A DNA stretch of 64,000 nt from NCBI RefSeq assembly GCF_910594005.1, contig NC_057831.1, forward strand, positions 41,808,001 through 41,872,000, read 5' to 3'. Origin of the DNA: Cervus elaphus. Lineage: Eukaryota > Chordata > Mammalia > Artiodactyla > Cervidae. The notes under the pieces were generated by a model that was not told where the DNA came from, did not search any database, and worked only from the letters and a program-made list of their open reading frames with translations. The translations under genes and the position numbers were made by a program. Within the stretch, counting starts at the first letter, position 1. The number at the start of each line of letters is the position of its first letter. Positions 33,734-46,570 of the stretch are shown here, one piece after another.

Positions 33734-34350
33734 TTTTTTTTTTTTTTTAATTTTTTTATTAGTTGGAGGCTAATTACTTCACAACATTTCAGTGGGTTTT
33801 GTCATACATTGATATGAATCAGCCATAGATTTACACTTATTCCCCATCCCGATCCCCCCTCCCATCTCCCTCTCCACCCGATTCCTCTGGGTCTTCCCAG
33901 TGCACCAGGCCCGAGCACTCGTCTCATGCATCCCACCTGGGCTGGTGATCTGTTTCACCATAGATAGTATACATGCTGTTCTTTTGAAACATCCCACCCT
34001 CACCTTCTCCCACAGAGTTCAAAAGTCTGTTCTGTATTTCTGTGTCTCTTTTTCTGTTTTGCATATAGGGTTATTGTTACCATCTTTCTAAATTCCATAT
34101 ATATGTGTTAGTATGCTGTAATGTTCTTTATCTTTCTGGCTTACTTCACTCTGTATAAGGGGCTCCAGTTTCATCCATCTCATTAGGACTGGTTCAAATG
34201 AATTCTTTTTGACGGCTGAGTAAAATTCCATGGTGTATATGTACCACAGCTTCCTTATCCATTCATCTGCTGATGGGCATCTAGGTTGCTTCCATGTCCT
34301 GGCTATTATAAACAGTGCTGCGATGAACATTGGGGTGCACGTGTCTCTTT
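33734..34350 (-). mobile_element. Young L1 3' end, inverted partner of the 20-kb copy
   Basis: Poly-T at 33734-33750, then the reversed 3' UTR and ORF2 end. It stops at 'gtgcacgtgtctcttta', about 60 bp short of the 5' limit of the copy at 20056-20750. Frames of the two copies differ at only a few residues. Confidence 0.93.
34088..34350 (-). pseudogene. L1 ORF2 C-terminal fragment
   Basis: Reads 'CPSADEWIRKLWYIYTMEFY' and 'SEVSQKDKEHYSILTHIYGI' to its stop, with two visible substitutions (Y/F and S/P) from the copy at 20128-20370. No RT or endonuclease is present. Confidence 0.9.
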
Positions 34351-34894
34351 AAATGAAGGCCTGTATCCATTTGCTGTGTGACAGTAGATACCATTCATAA
34401 GCAATTGATAGCTAACGTTGAAGCCTAGACCAGGAGATGAAAAGCAATTAAAATAGTTCAGCTGGTTTCATTAATATGCTTTATCAGATGGAGACCTGAG
34501 GGTTCAGACAAAGCTGAATTTAAATATAAGTTATGTTCCTTAATGATAGCATCCTTAACATAATTCTTTCTGCACTTCTATCATATGCTCTGACTCTTTT
34601 GCAAATACACCCTAACCCTACCTGAATCCCAACCTGCGATGTTGTTACCTGGGAATGTTCTCCCTACCAGGAATAGATTTGGAGAGCATAAAGACAGATT
34701 TTATAGTTTTGTTAGTAATTCAGAATTCATACAGAAGGGAATAGGGGCCAGGGAGAAAGGAGCATCCTCCTTCATGCAAATATTATCCCCCAACCAGCAG
34801 GACTTACGTAAATCATAAGTTCCCTTAAAAAGTTATAAGAAGCCTCCTACCAAATATTATTTTAGGGATAAATAAGACATAGTACCTGAACTTT
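34351..34894. other. No recognised gene
   Basis: No repeat assigned. Confidence 0.4.
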
Positions 34895-35050
34895 AGCAGC
34901 TATTAATGATACCATTTATTCAGCACCAAATACTTGTATTAACTTCATAGTATTATGTTATTTAAGCTAATGGAAATATTATACCAATTTCTTACCTGAG
35001 AAAACTAAGGTCTAGAGAAGCAACTACTTGTCCTATTGAAAAACCCATGC
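34895..35050 (-). repeat. MIR SINE relic
   Basis: 'accatttattcagcaccaaatacttg', then 'cttacctgagaaaactaaggtctagagaagcaactacttg' is a reversed MIR. Confidence 0.6.
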
Positions 35051-35793
35051 ACTTGTTATTAATCAACCTTACCTCCCTTCCCACTCCATGGATAAAGACA
35101 TCAGGAAATACTTACTCTGACTTAACGATGTCAATGAACCTTAAAGCTAAGGATCTAGGGTCCATGGAACAGAATCATAGAGAAGTCCCATAGCATCCTG
35201 AGGATTCACAGAAAGGGATCCCAGGTCATCAGACACTTGAAGGAGGGACACTGATGCTGTAACAGAAACTGTATGAACACACTCTTTGAGCAGGTCGACA
35301 TACTCTGACCAGCGGTATCTGGTAGAATGGGGCTGGGACCCAAAGGGGTTAGTAAATCTATGCAAGTACACACAGTCAAGCAATGGTTATTTGGTGAGTA
35401 ACCAATTAATTACTCATATTACTCATTTTGTGTTTCCTCGTAACATTTTGTCCGAAAAAAATTTTTAAACAAAACTCTGTATCAAAATAAGATAAAACCA
35501 TTTGCTTAGATATGCCTATGATGGTCTTATGCCCTGAAATTTCACAATCAGAAAGTTGTCCCTTTAATCAAGATACTATGCTTTGAAATAAATCTGGAAT
35601 TAATAGACATGGTTTGTCTTAGAGTAAATTAATTTGCCTCTTTCTTGTTTCAGAGAGGTTTTGATTAATGAAGTTAGGAGTGGTGGTAAGGATTACAATA
35701 ACTAAAGGAAGAGAAAGGTTTGGAAGGGAAAAGCTAGAGGTGACTTCTGCCAACTTACAACTGAAATATTATAATTTAAAAGTGTAGGATTTT
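35051..35793. other. No recognised gene
   Basis: Nothing recognised. Reading frames at 35147-35383 (-) and 35286-35468 (+) are short and unlike known proteins. Confidence 0.4.
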
Positions 35794-36265
35794 CCTAGGT
35801 ACATACCCAATAAAAATTTGTATCTGTTCACCAAAGATATGCACTAGAATGTTGAGAGAGTTCTTCTGGGTTCAGATAAAAACTGAAACTATGGAAACTT
35901 CCACCAGTACTAGAATGAACAATATTATATCATATATTCACACAGAGAAACACTATAAGCAATGAGGGTAAATTCATCATTGCTGTACATACAATACAAC
36001 ACAGATCAGTCTCACATATGTAATGATCCTTAAAAGAAGGCTTACACAATTGAGACTATAATGAGTGATCCTATTTCACTGAAATCATGAAACAGTAGAT
36101 GAATCCCACCAATATTGTTTGAAGTCAGCACAGTAACTGCTCTCATGAGAGTAATTAGTGATTGGAGGAGGACAGAGGAGGGCATGTGTGTGGCTGGTTA
36201 CACAGATGTGCTCAGTTTGAGAAAATTCACTGGGCAGTACACTAATGGCATTGCCATTTTTTCCT
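35794..36265 (+). mobile_element. Old L1 3' region
   Basis: 'cctaggtacatacccaataaaaatttgtatctg', 'gcactagaatgtt', 'cccaccaatattg' and 'tggctggttacacagatgtgc' follow the order of an ancient L1 ORF2 end and 3' UTR. Strongly diverged; no open frame. Confidence 0.55.
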
Positions 36266-36329
36266 GTGTGTATATTATGGCCCCAAAAGAAGTCAAAAAG
36301 TAAAACAGCCAGTGATTTTTTATCAGAAG

Positions 36330-36490
36330 CCTAGACTTAAAGTTAGGTAGTACATTATTACATAATCATTTAACCTCTCTTAAAGCTTGAATTCTTTGTC
36401 TATAAAATAGCACTGATGTGCATCATACCAGATTAAGTGAGATAAAAAATTGTGACAGGCTTTGTAAATTATAAAGTTCTGTACAACTGT
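36330..36490 (+). repeat. MIR SINE relic
   Basis: 'taatcatttaacctctcttaaagcttg', 'tgtctataaaatagcactgatg' and 'gattaagtgagataaaa' match MIR. Confidence 0.65.
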
Positions 36491-36496
36491 CAACTA

Positions 36497-36690
36497 TGTA
36501 GGCTAGCGGCTTGCAATCCTTGCTGTGTGTGATAGTCACTTAAGGAGCTTAACTAGGACAGCAAAATAGATGCCCTAGTCACACCACCACCCTACAGGTT
36601 TTGATTCACTAGGTCTGGGGAGGGGCCAGTGAATCTCTAGTTTCAGAGGATCTGCAAGTGACAATGGTTTTGGACCACCAATTTAGAAAG
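36497..36690. mobile_element. hAT-Charlie-like relic
   Basis: 'cttgcaatccttgctgtgtgtgatagtcacttaaggagctt' and 'gttttgattcactaggtctggggaggggccagtgaatctc' resemble a small non-autonomous hAT element of the MER20/MER3 kind. Named by pattern only. Confidence 0.45.
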
Positions 36691-36876
36691 TATCTCCTTG
36701 TTTTAAACTTTAATATGCATATCATTTCAGGCTCATTTCTGGGATCTGTGCTATCCATCTACATTTTGCCAATCACAAGTTATGCTGACACAATGAATTT
36801 CCAGAAAGTCCAAAGCAGTGGGATAACAAATACCTGCCGAGAATGAAAGGTCATTGATCAGACAAAAGGTATCTGA

Positions 36877-37326
36877 AGGTCCGTATAGCCAAAGCTATGG
36901 TTTTTCCAGTAGTCATGTACGGATGTGAGGGTTGGACCATAAAAAAGGCTGAGTGCCGAAGAACTGATGCTTTCGAATTGTGGTTCTGGAGATTTTCGAG
37001 AGTCCCTTGGACAGCAAACAGATCAAATCAGTCATCCTAAAGGAAATCAACCCTGAGTATTCATTGGAAGGGCTAACGCTGAAGCTCCAATTCTTTGGCT
37101 TCCTGATGCGAAGAGCTAACTCATCAGAAAAGACTCAGATGCAGGGGAAAATTGAGGACAGGAGCAGAAGGGGACAATAGAGGATGAGATGGTTGGATGC
37201 CATCACTGACTCAGTGCACATGAGTTTGAGCAAACTCTGGGATATAGCCAAGGAGGGGGAAGCCTTGTATGCTGCAGTCCATGGGGTCACCAAGTTAGAC
37301 ACGACTTAGTGAGTGAACAACAACAA
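36877..37326 (+). mobile_element. BovB 3'-end fragment
   Basis: 'aaggtccgtatagccaaagc' through 'gatgtgagggttggaccat', 'cttggacagcaaacagatc' and 'ggttggatgccatcactgactc' to 'acacgacttagtgagtgaacaac'. About 450 bp of the 3' end including the last part of the ORF. Confidence 0.93.
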
Positions 37327-37630
37327 AATTAAACTGAGTACCCTGAAGCAAAATTTGTTACTTGTAAAAAACTCACAAATGAATTATAAGACCAGAACAT
37401 CTTCATAGTAATATACAAAGTCAAAATATATGCCATTGCATATCTATGCCAGAAATCAAGATCTAATTTATGCTTTGGTTTTGTTTTTCCTCCACTTAGG
37501 AAATGAAAACCAGATTTTGAAACAGTTTTTGATAATATTTCTCTTGATGTCCTTTTTGTGTCATTAATAGTATATTGTTTCAACACCAAGTTTCCTTAGA
37601 CTTTAAAATTGCTAGACTTCAAGAAGTACA
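37327..37630. other. No recognised feature
   Basis: AT-rich spacer. Confidence 0.4.
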
Positions 37631-37825
37631 TGCGCTTCTCTCATAGCTCAGTTGGTAAAGAATCTGCCTCCAATGCAGGAGACCTGGGTTCGATTCCTGG
37701 GTCAGGAAGATCCCCTGGAGAAGGAAATGGCAACCCACTCCAGTATTCTTGCCTGGAGAATCCCATGGACAGAGGAGGCTGGCTGGCTACAGTCTACGGG
37801 GTCGCAAGAGTCGGACATGATCATT
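37631..37825 (+). mobile_element. Bov-tA SINE
   Basis: 'cgcttctctcatagctcagttgg', B-box-like 'gggttcgattcc', 'ccactccagtattcttgcctgg' and 'gtcgcaagagtcggacatgatc'. The end is a few bases shorter than usual. Confidence 0.93.
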
Positions 37826-39435
37826 TCCCACCAAAGAGTAAAATTCATAAAATCAGAATTTTTTTTGAAGCTTTGAGTCTCTATGACATTCAAATTGCTT
37901 CATTTCTCTTCCCCTAATTTCTAATTTTCTCCTTAGATAAAGTCATTACACACAAGAAAGGGTTCATTGCAAAGCAATCCAACATTTGCATGTAGCTGAT
38001 GTCTATGTTGCCCCAACAGGAGGCATTGAATAAACAACTACTGAATTTAACAGATTAGTCATTTTGAGACTAGATCATTTTCTCTAGCCGAAGATAAGAC
38101 CATAGATTTTATGTGGTCTAGTTGTTAAAATGCAGTTAAAACTAACAACTCTTCATTGAATCTATAAAGCTATATTTGCATGAGACTTTTACAGGCCAAC
38201 ATATAGTGCTGCAGTAGCTTACATGTGAATTGAATTTTTAATGCTGCTGTGTGCATATTAAATACTACCTTTACTTCTTGTTTTAGGATTCTGCTTAGCA
38301 TTATTCATAGCCTGAAAAGAAGTTATTCTAGTAGCATCCTACACTTTTATCATATATATATGTCTGGAAGAATGTGTCAACTAGGAGAAAATTTGATTTA
38401 AAAAAATAAGACAGTGAACAGCCACTTACATTAAGGCAACTTCTTAGAAACTTGCTTAGCTTTTTTTTCTTAGAAACTTGTTTCAATTTAATTAGGTGTA
38501 GGTCATCAATTCCCAGCTATCTTGAAGAATAAAGCACCACAAAGATAACAGGTACATCATTTGTGACTAAGATTATCTGAAGAAAAATACAAGTTACAAA
38601 GAAGTATCTGAGTAACAATATCAGGACAATGTAGAATTTTTCATTTTCAGCCAATGGTGTCATCAAAGACATAATGCGGAGAATTATAGAACATTCAACA
38701 GTGAACATTAAAAATTCATATTCTGATTAGTGCTACTTTATCACTTATAAATATTTTAAATGGAAGTTTGGTGCTACCTTGTTACTTAACATTGTTAAGA
38801 TATCGGCACTTCCAACCAAGGTTGTTTTGGGTGCTTTGTATTTTCAAAGGAAACTTTAATTTGTTCCTTTTACATGGTGTAGGGTTGAAATCCTACAACT
38901 TAGTAAAGAGTTAGCTATCTTCATATTTTAGTACTCAACTTCATCCCTAAATGGTTCTCCTTAAAGGCTTCTGAGGGTATGTCTATCCTTTCTGTAGAGC
39001 TATTCTCCATTCTCTGTAGCTAATATTTGCAGCTGCCTCTCACTGTCTGCTGTCCTCTAACCCAAGACTTCTCATCTCTTCTCTCTTCTTCCCCTGACAC
39101 TCTCCCCTGTTTTCTGTGTGAGTAGAGGGTCATTTTCATCTTCTATGGACACTACCTTTTCCCTCAATTCTAAACTAGAAAGTGAGTGGGTTAGAGAATT
39201 TTGTGGAACATCTTTGATGTCTTATTAGACTTAATAGGCCTTGTATTTTTTGTTTCTGTTTTAGTGGCAGGATAACCTCAACTGAGCAAAGACCTAGAAA
39301 GATGAGGTCACCTTCAGTCAAATTGGGACAGCCGCCTGATTTCAACATACATTTCTTTTTCTCTTGTTATGTGATAAGGAGAGAGGATAAAACTCCTATG
39401 CAATGAACAACAGAGTTGCCTTCAGAACCATTTCG
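37826..39435. other. No recognised gene
   Basis: AT-rich; the only structure I noted is a 12-bp direct repeat around a T tract at 38443-38480. Confidence 0.4.
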
Positions 39436-39668
39436 TCAGCATGGCACGGTGGTGAAAGCATGTCCACTAAAAGATATTCTGTAAATCCAAACCCTGGTTC
39501 TACTATTTATTAACTGTGTAATCAGGGCAACCTCTCTTTTCAGTATCAGGAATGACAATAATCGTATTTCATAGCATCACTGTGGGAATTAAACAAGTTC
39601 ATACATTTAAGACACTTAAGATAGGGCCCAGAGTAACATAAATGCTCAAATGTCAAATTATTATTAAT
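39436..39668 (+). repeat. MIR SINE relic
   Basis: 'gcatggcacggtggtgaaagcatg', 'aaaccctggttctactatttattaactgtgtaatcagggcaa' and 'ggaattaaacaagttcatac' trace a nearly full-length MIR. Confidence 0.7.
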
Positions 39669-39794
39669 GTCTTTTGAATTTCCTTAGGCTAGTGAGAGTC
39701 TTGATGGTGATCCAATCATGATAGTGAGAAACATGATAAGAAGGAAGTGACCACTCTATACCTTTCATGATTAAAATAGAAACTGATTAGAAAG

Positions 39795-40505
39795 TGCTCC
39801 ATTATGGAAAATATGAAAGTTTCTCCGAAAAATTAAAATTAGATCTACCATGTGATCCACAATTCCAATCATGAATATACACCCAAAGGAAATGAAAACA
39901 GGATACCAAAGAGATATATGCATGCCCATGTTTACTGCAGCATTATTCGCAAACAGCCAAGATATGGAAACAAACTAAATGCCCATCAATGGATGAATGA
40001 ATAAAGAAGATGTGGCACATATGTATACAATAGGCTATTATTCAGTCATGAAAGGTCAGAATATCCTGACATCTGTACCAACGTGGACGGACCTTGAAGA
40101 AAAGGCAAGTGATGTAAGTCAGACAGAAAAAGACAAATACTGTACTATACCACCTCTGTGTGGAATCTAAAAAAGCCAAACTTGTAAAAACAGAGTAAAA
40201 TGGTGGTCACCAGGGGCTAGAATTGCATGATTCTGTTCAAAGGTATAAACTTGAAATGAGTAGTAAGTCCTACAGATCTATATGCACAGTATAGTGAAAT
40301 TTACAAGGTTGTATTATAATCATGAAAATTGCTAAGATACTAGATCTTAATCATTCTAACCACTCAAAAGAAATAATAGTTATGTGACATTACAGAGGTG
40401 CTAATTATCACTGCAACAGCAATCATGATACATCAATGTGTCAAATTAGTTCATTGCACAGCTTAAATTTACACAATACTGTATGTCAAATGCATTTCAA
40501 TGGAA
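39795..40505 (+). mobile_element. Old L1 3' end
   Basis: Relic of the ORF2 end ('cagcattattcgcaaacagccaagatatgg', 'tgcccatcaatggatgaatgaataaag') followed by a 3' UTR with 'ggtggtcaccaggggctag'. Many stops; no intact frame. Confidence 0.75.
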
Positions 40506-40769
40506 AAAAATGAGCAAGGGAAAAAGAGAAAGTGGCCCACAAAACCTGCCCTCTGATGTTTTATCAGAGGGAGGAAAGCTGTCCAGACTGTATTGGTGAA
40601 GCTTTACCAACTCCACCAATAATCCAGGGCTCTAGGTGTCTTCAAACAAGTCTGCTGAACTCTTGACGCAGATTGTCTCATTTCCTCCTTATAACTCTCC
40701 TACAAAACAAAGGCTATAACTTTCTCTATTTTACATATAAGCATTTACTATTTGCCTGGCATTTAAAAC
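40506..40769. other. No recognised feature
   Basis: Spacer. Confidence 0.35.
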
Positions 40770-41190
40770 CACAGACAAAAATGATCCAGACAGACACAGT
40801 TGTTACCTTCCTAGAATGACATTATCATGGAGAGAATAGACAATTAACTCTAAGTAACAACACAGTTTGTTTACAGTTGTGATGCCTGCTTGAAAGAAAA
40901 GTGCAAGGTGCTATGAATTCACATCCTAGGGGGATCTGGGTCTAGGGATTCAGATAAGAATAACTGGGAGAAGTCCAAAAAGACAACTTATGTTTGCAAT
41001 GAACCTGGAGTAGGAGGCAGCATGCCCACTATAGGATATAAAAGAAGACCTGGCTTAATGAAAGACAGAGAAGAGGAGAATGGCAGAGGTTGATGTGAGT
41101 GAGGCCAGCTGGGACTGAGTAATGTGAAGCCTCATGACCACATAAAAATATTTTAAACTTGATTCACAAAATAATGGGGAACCATTGAAA
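40770..41190 (-). repeat. Possible L2-like relic
   Basis: 'ggagagaatagacaattaactctaag', 'gatgcctgcttgaaagaaaag' and 'aatggggaaccattgaaatattttaatcatggaaatgg' fit a common old mammalian repeat, probably L2-like, in reverse. Family uncertain. Confidence 0.4.
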
Positions 41191-41241
41191 TATTTTAATC
41201 ATGGAAATGGCATGTTCATATATGTTTACACCTTGGTTGTA

Positions 41242-41279
<38 letters not shown>
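41242..41279. repeat. (TG)n(TA)n microsatellite
   Basis: About 12 TG units run straight into about 8 TA units. Confidence 0.95.
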
Positions 41280-42137
41280 CTCAATAAGTTGAACCATGCT
41301 TTTCTCTCTTGCATTTAACTCTTCAGCCTCTCTTGTGTGACTTTTTTGAACAAAGCTTTATATAAAAGATTTTTTAAATCTATGCTTTATCTTTAAAGTA
41401 ACGAAATAGTATGCCTTTCAGCCACATTTCATTTTTAAGAGGATATTTACAATCTTCAAGATAAGTCAGTAAAGGTACTGACTATAGACATAGGGATTTG
41501 GGAATAAAAAGATATTTTTTCCCTTCTGCCAACATTCCAATATTCCAGGAATTTTGATAAGACAGCAAAATAATAGCATATCTTTAAAAGCCAGGTTCTA
41601 ATTTATATACCAACTTAATTGGCCAGGAGATCTTCAACTTCACTTTCTTCTAGTCCAAGTGTCAAAATTTTTTTTCTTGCTCTAAAAATCCTTAAACAGT
41701 AAACAGATTTATATAACACAAAGAAGTTCTTAAAACTTTATCCTAATCATAATTCAGGGTTATTTTAACTTATTTAAAAATAAGTTCTAGGCAACATGCT
41801 GCAGTGTGAAATATGAAAGTGAAAAAGACACATTTTCTGTCTTTTAGAATTTGGAGGGCAAGAACATTTTTAACAAACAATAACAAAAAAGAGAAACCAT
41901 GAAGGTGCTACAATGGAAACTATACAGAACTTCCAATAATCAAGCTAAAACATTCAGAATTTAACAAAATTCTTAACAAAGATTGGGAATATATATTTCA
42001 GTTACTCTGTCCCATAAGCTAAAACCTATTTAAACAATATTTGATTATTAATCATTTGATTGTTCTTCTAACAGCAATAGCTTTTTTAAATAGTGGGAAA
42101 ATATGAAGTTGATATTTCAAACATAAAAACATAAGTT
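41280..42137. other. No recognised gene
   Basis: AT-rich sequence before the L1 start. Confidence 0.4.
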
Positions 42138-43232
42138 GTGGCTAAGATGGTAGTGTAGGAAGACTCTGAGCTCATGGGCACAACAAAACTACAACTGTTT
42201 ACAGAGCAACTATCTACAATGACTATTTGAAGACTAGCAGAAAAGATTTTACACAACTAAAGTAAAAGCAATAGAAGAAATCACAAGGAGAGAGGTAGGA
42301 GGTATAGAGACATAGTTAAGACCTATGCCCTTGCGTTAGCAACCCACAAACAGAGGGATAATCCTAACTATGCTCCCAAAGAGCAAGGGGTCTGAGCTCC
42401 ACATCAGGCTCCGCAGCCTGAGGAGGTCCTGCACTTGGAAGATAAGCTCCCAGAAGTCTGACACTGGAGGCCAGTGAGACTTGCATACAAGACAGCAAGG
42501 GGGCTATAAGAAACGAATTCTCTGCTTTTAAAAGGCAAGTGCAGAACACACACTCCAAGTCTCAGTAAGGCAGTAATTGGAAAGCAGCCTGGGCTAGAGC
42601 CACTTGCTAACCTTGGAGCACCTCTTGGAAGCGGAGGAGGCAACTGGGACTCTCACTGACTGCAGCCATTTGGAGTCCTCTGTCTAACCTATTAGCCCCA
42701 GGGACTCACCAACCAGAAGTTGACCAGTGCCAGTCCCAGGACCCCCGAGATCCCACAACTAGCCACTCTGGGACAGAGCCCCACACAGCACTGGACTGGT
42801 ACCAGCACCAGGACTCCCCACGCCAGGCAGCAAACCATATTAGGACTCAGACCCAACCAGCGGATCAGCAACCACCAAACAAAACAGGGTTTGGCAGCTA
42901 ACCAGGACAGGGGTCAGCCTCACCCACGGGCACACTCATAGTAGTTGGCCATGCAACGACAGAAGGGCCCATGCAGTCCAATTGGGGGCACCCCTAGAGC
43001 ATATACAGCTAATCACCAGAGGGGAGTGTACTGTAGAGCCTCATAGGACATCTCCTACCTGGGCACTTTCTAGGATTGTGAAAAGTAACCAACAAACCGA
43101 GCACAGAGAATGAGGTAAAATGAGGAGACAGAGAAATATGCTCCTAATGAAGGAACAATAAAAAGCAACCTCACACCTAAAACAACTGGTTTGGTTGGTT
43201 GCTTTTTGATACATTCCTTCCTTGTATTCAGG

Positions 43233-43265
43233 TGATGTTGGCCTCAGAGAATGAGGCCAGCACCA
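43233..43265. repeat. Fold-back at the L1 deletion junction
   Basis: 'tgatgttggcctca' (43233-43246) is a 12/14 reverse complement of 'tgaggccagcacca' (43252-43265), with a 5-base loop. The right arm is L1 ORF2 in sense; the left arm looks like the same ORF2 stretch inverted. Confidence 0.75.
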
Positions 43266-44400
43266 GTCTGATACCAAAAACAGACCAAGACACCACAAAA
43301 AACAAATTACAGGTCAATATCACTGATTGAACATAGATATAAAATGGTCAACAAAATATTAGCAAAGTAAATTCAACAATACATGAAAAGGATCAGACAT
43401 CATGATCAAGCGGGATTTAACACTGGGATGCAAGGATAGTTCAACATCCACAAGTGAATCGATATTCACCACATCAATAAATTGGGAAAATAAATCATAA
43501 GATCACCTCAACAGATGCAGGAAAAGCTTTTGAAACATTCCATAACACTTTATGGAAAACCTGAGTGAACTCTGTCCAATCAATAAAAATCCTCAACAAG
43601 GTAGGTATAGAAGGAACATACCTCAACATAATGAAGGCCATGTATGACAACCTATAGCAAACATCATACTCAACAGTGAAAAGCTGCAAGTATTTGAATA
43701 GGAACAAGACAAGGATGCCCACGCTTATTACTTTCCTACAACACTGTATTGCAAGTCTTAGCCATAGCGATCAGGCAACAAAAGAAATAAAACATCCTAA
43801 ACAGGTAGGAAGAAGAAAAACTGACATTGATTGCAAATGACATGATATCAAACATAGAAAATCCTAAAGTCACCACCAAAAAACTAATAGAACTTATAAA
43901 TAATGTACTAAAGTTGCAGGATACAAAATTAATATACAGAATCTGTGGTGTTTCTATATACTAATAATGAACTAGCAGAAAGAGAAATTAAGAAAATAAT
44001 CCCATTTACTTAGCATCAAAAAATAAAATATATAGGAATAAATGTAACCAAGGAGGTAAAAGATATACTCAGAAAACTTCAAGACGCTGACAAAAAAGTG
44101 TGAAAACAACACACACAAATGGAAAGATATACTATGCTTGTGCATTCAAAGAACTAATAATTTTTGAATGACCACACTACCCAAAGTAATATACAGATTA
44201 AATGTAATCCCTATAAAAATACCAATGCAAAGCCGAAACAATCTTGGCTGGAGGTATCATGCTACCTCATTTCAAACAATATTCTAGGCTACGGTCATTA
44301 AAGAGTATTGTTCTAGCACAAAAACAAACACAGACATCAATGAAACAGAAGAGAGCCTAGAAATAAACCCATGCATTTATGGTCAATTAATCAATGACAA

Positions 44401-44540
44401 TTGATCCTGGAGAAAGGAATGGGCTACCCACTCCAGTATTCTTGCCTGGAGAATTCCATGGACAGAAGAGCTTGGCAGGCTACAGTCTATGGGGTCCCAA
44501 AGAGTCCCGACATGAATGAACAACTAACGCTTTCACTTTC
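44401..44540 (+). mobile_element. Bov-tA SINE, 5'-truncated
   Basis: From 'ttgatcctggagaaagg' to 'gaatgaacaactaacgctttcacttt'; the tRNA-like head is missing. TSD 'aatcaatgacaa' / 'aaccaatgacaa' at 44389-44400 and 44541-44552. Confidence 0.9.
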
Positions 44541-44940
44541 AACCAATGACAAAGGAGGTAAGAATATATATTGGGGAAAAGACTGCCTCATCAATAAATG
44601 GTGCTAGGGAAAATAGCTACATGCAAAAGAATCCTACTGAACTACTTCTAACACCATCTACAAAAATAAATTCTATAAAAGTAAACTCAAAATGGATTGA
44701 AGACTTACATATAAGACCTGAAACCATAAAACTCTAAGAAAACATAGGCAGTAGGATCGTCATCAGCTTTACCAATATTTGTTTTGATATGTCTCCTCAG
44801 GCAAGGGCAACAAAAGTAAAAACAAATAAATGGGATTACATCAAAATGAAAATTTTTTTACAGTGAAGGAAATTATCAACAAAACTTAAAAAACAACTAC
44901 TGAATGGGAGAAGATATTTGCAAGCAATATATTCACAAGG

Positions 44941-45158
44941 GGTGGGCTTCCCTGGTGGTGCAGCGGTGAAGAACCCATCGGCCAATGCAGGAGACATAAA
45001 GGACATGAGACCCATCCCTGGGTCGGGAAGATTCCCTGGAGGAGGAAGTGGCAACCCACTGTAGTATGCTTGCCTGGACAATCCCATGGAGAAAGGGGCC
45101 TGATAGGCTACAGCCCACGGGATTGCAAAGAGTCAAACCCAGCTGAGCAACTGAGTAC
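44941..45158 (+). mobile_element. Bov-tA SINE
   Basis: 'gggcttccctggtggtgcagcgg' to 'agtcaaacccagctgagcaactg'. TSD about 10 bp ('atattcacaa' at 44931-44940, 'atatacacaa' at 45159-45168). Confidence 0.92.
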
Positions 45159-45505
45159 ATATACACAATGTCTAAAATAGCAAAGGACTCTTACAACTCA
45201 ACATCAATAAAACAAACAACCCACATAAAAAATGGGCAGGGCTGAACAGACATTTTCCCAGAGACACACCAATGGCCAATAGTGACATGAAAAGATGTCC
45301 AGCATTATTAACCATCAGGGAAATATAAGTCAAAACCAAAATGAGATACCACCTTCTATCTCTCAGAATGGCTATCATCAAAATGACAACAAGTAACACT
45401 GTTGGTAAGGATGTGTATTATTCTATTGGTGGGGATGTAAACTGATACAACTACTATGGAAAACAGTATGGAGGTTCCTCAGAAATTTTTAAGTAGAACT
45501 GCCAT

Positions 45506-45739
45506 GAGGTGAAGTGAATTGAAATGTTAGTCATCCAGTCATGCCTGACTCTTTGCAACCCCATGGACTGCAGCCCACCAGGCTCCTTTGTCCATGAGAT
45601 TTTCCAGTCAAGGGTACTGAATGGGGTTGCCGTTTCCTTCTCCAGGGGATCTTCCTGACCCAGGGATCGAATCTAGGTCTCCTGCACTGCAGGCAGAGTC
45701 TTTACTGACTGAGCCATGAGGGAAGCCTGCTACGAGGGA
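45506..45739 (-). mobile_element. Bov-tA/Bov-A2 SINE
   Basis: Reversed, from 'gtcatccagtcatgcctgac' to 'gactgagccatgagggaagcc'. Perfect 11-bp TSD 'agaactgccat' at 45495-45505 and 45740-45750. Confidence 0.94.
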
Positions 45740-46352
45740 AGAACTGCCATATACTGTCATATGATCCAGCAAGTCTACCTCTTGAATATTTATCCAAAGA
45801 AAACAAAAACACTAATTTGAAAAAACATATGTGCTCCAGTGTTCACTGTAGATAAATTTACAGCAGCCAAGATATGGAAGCAATCTAAGTGTCCACTGAC
45901 AGATGAATGGATAAAGGAGATGTGGTGTACACAAACACACAGCCATAAAATAATGCAATCTTGCTGTTATGACAACATGGATAGATCTAGAGGCTATGAT
46001 GCTAAGTCAGTCAAAGACAAATACCACAGGTTCTCACCTACGTGTGGAATCTAAAAAACAAAACAAATTCAGAGATGCAGAGGACAAACAGGTACTGCCA
46101 AAAGTGTGGCTGGAGAGTAGGAGGTTCCAGGTAAGAAGGTGGAGGGTGAAATAGATGTATGGGATTAAGAATTCAAACGTTAAGTAATAAAAAGTCATGG
46201 GAAGTAATATGCAGCATAAGAAATATGGTTAATAAGATCACAATAAGTTTGTATGGGAACTAGAAAGCTACTAGACTTACTGTGTGATCATTTCATAATG
46301 TATGCAAATATCAAGTCACTATGTAGTACATGCGGAACTAACATAACATTGA

Positions 46353-46570
46353 GTGCATGCTAAGTTGCTTCAGTTGTGTCCAACTCTTTGCGACCCTGTG
46401 GACCACAGTCCACCAGGCTTCTCTGTCCATCTTGCCTGGATTCTTCAGGCAAGAACAGTGGAGTAGGTTGCTGTGCCCTCCTCCAAGGGATTTTCCTGTC
46501 CCAGAGGCTGAACCCACATCTCTCACGTCTTCTGCATTGGTAGGCAAGTTCTTTCCCACTAGTGCCACCT
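46353..46570 (-). mobile_element. Bov-tA SINE in the L1 3' UTR
   Basis: Reversed, from 'gcatgctaagttgcttcagttgtgtcc' to 'cactagtgccacctc'. The L1 tail resumes after it. No clear TSD. Confidence 0.88.

Larger units (their letters stand above)
43257..46060 (+). pseudogene. Broken L1 ORF2 (RT to C terminus)
   Basis: Relics of the reverse transcriptase and C-terminal domains with many stops. Motif C, FADD in active L1, reads IAND (43830-43841), so a catalytic aspartate is gone. Three SINEs interrupt the frame, with TSDs 44389-44400/44541-44552, 44931-44940/45159-45168 and 45495-45505/45740-45750. The C-terminal part near 45890 reads like 'CPLTDEWIKEMW'. No product is possible. Confidence 0.85.
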
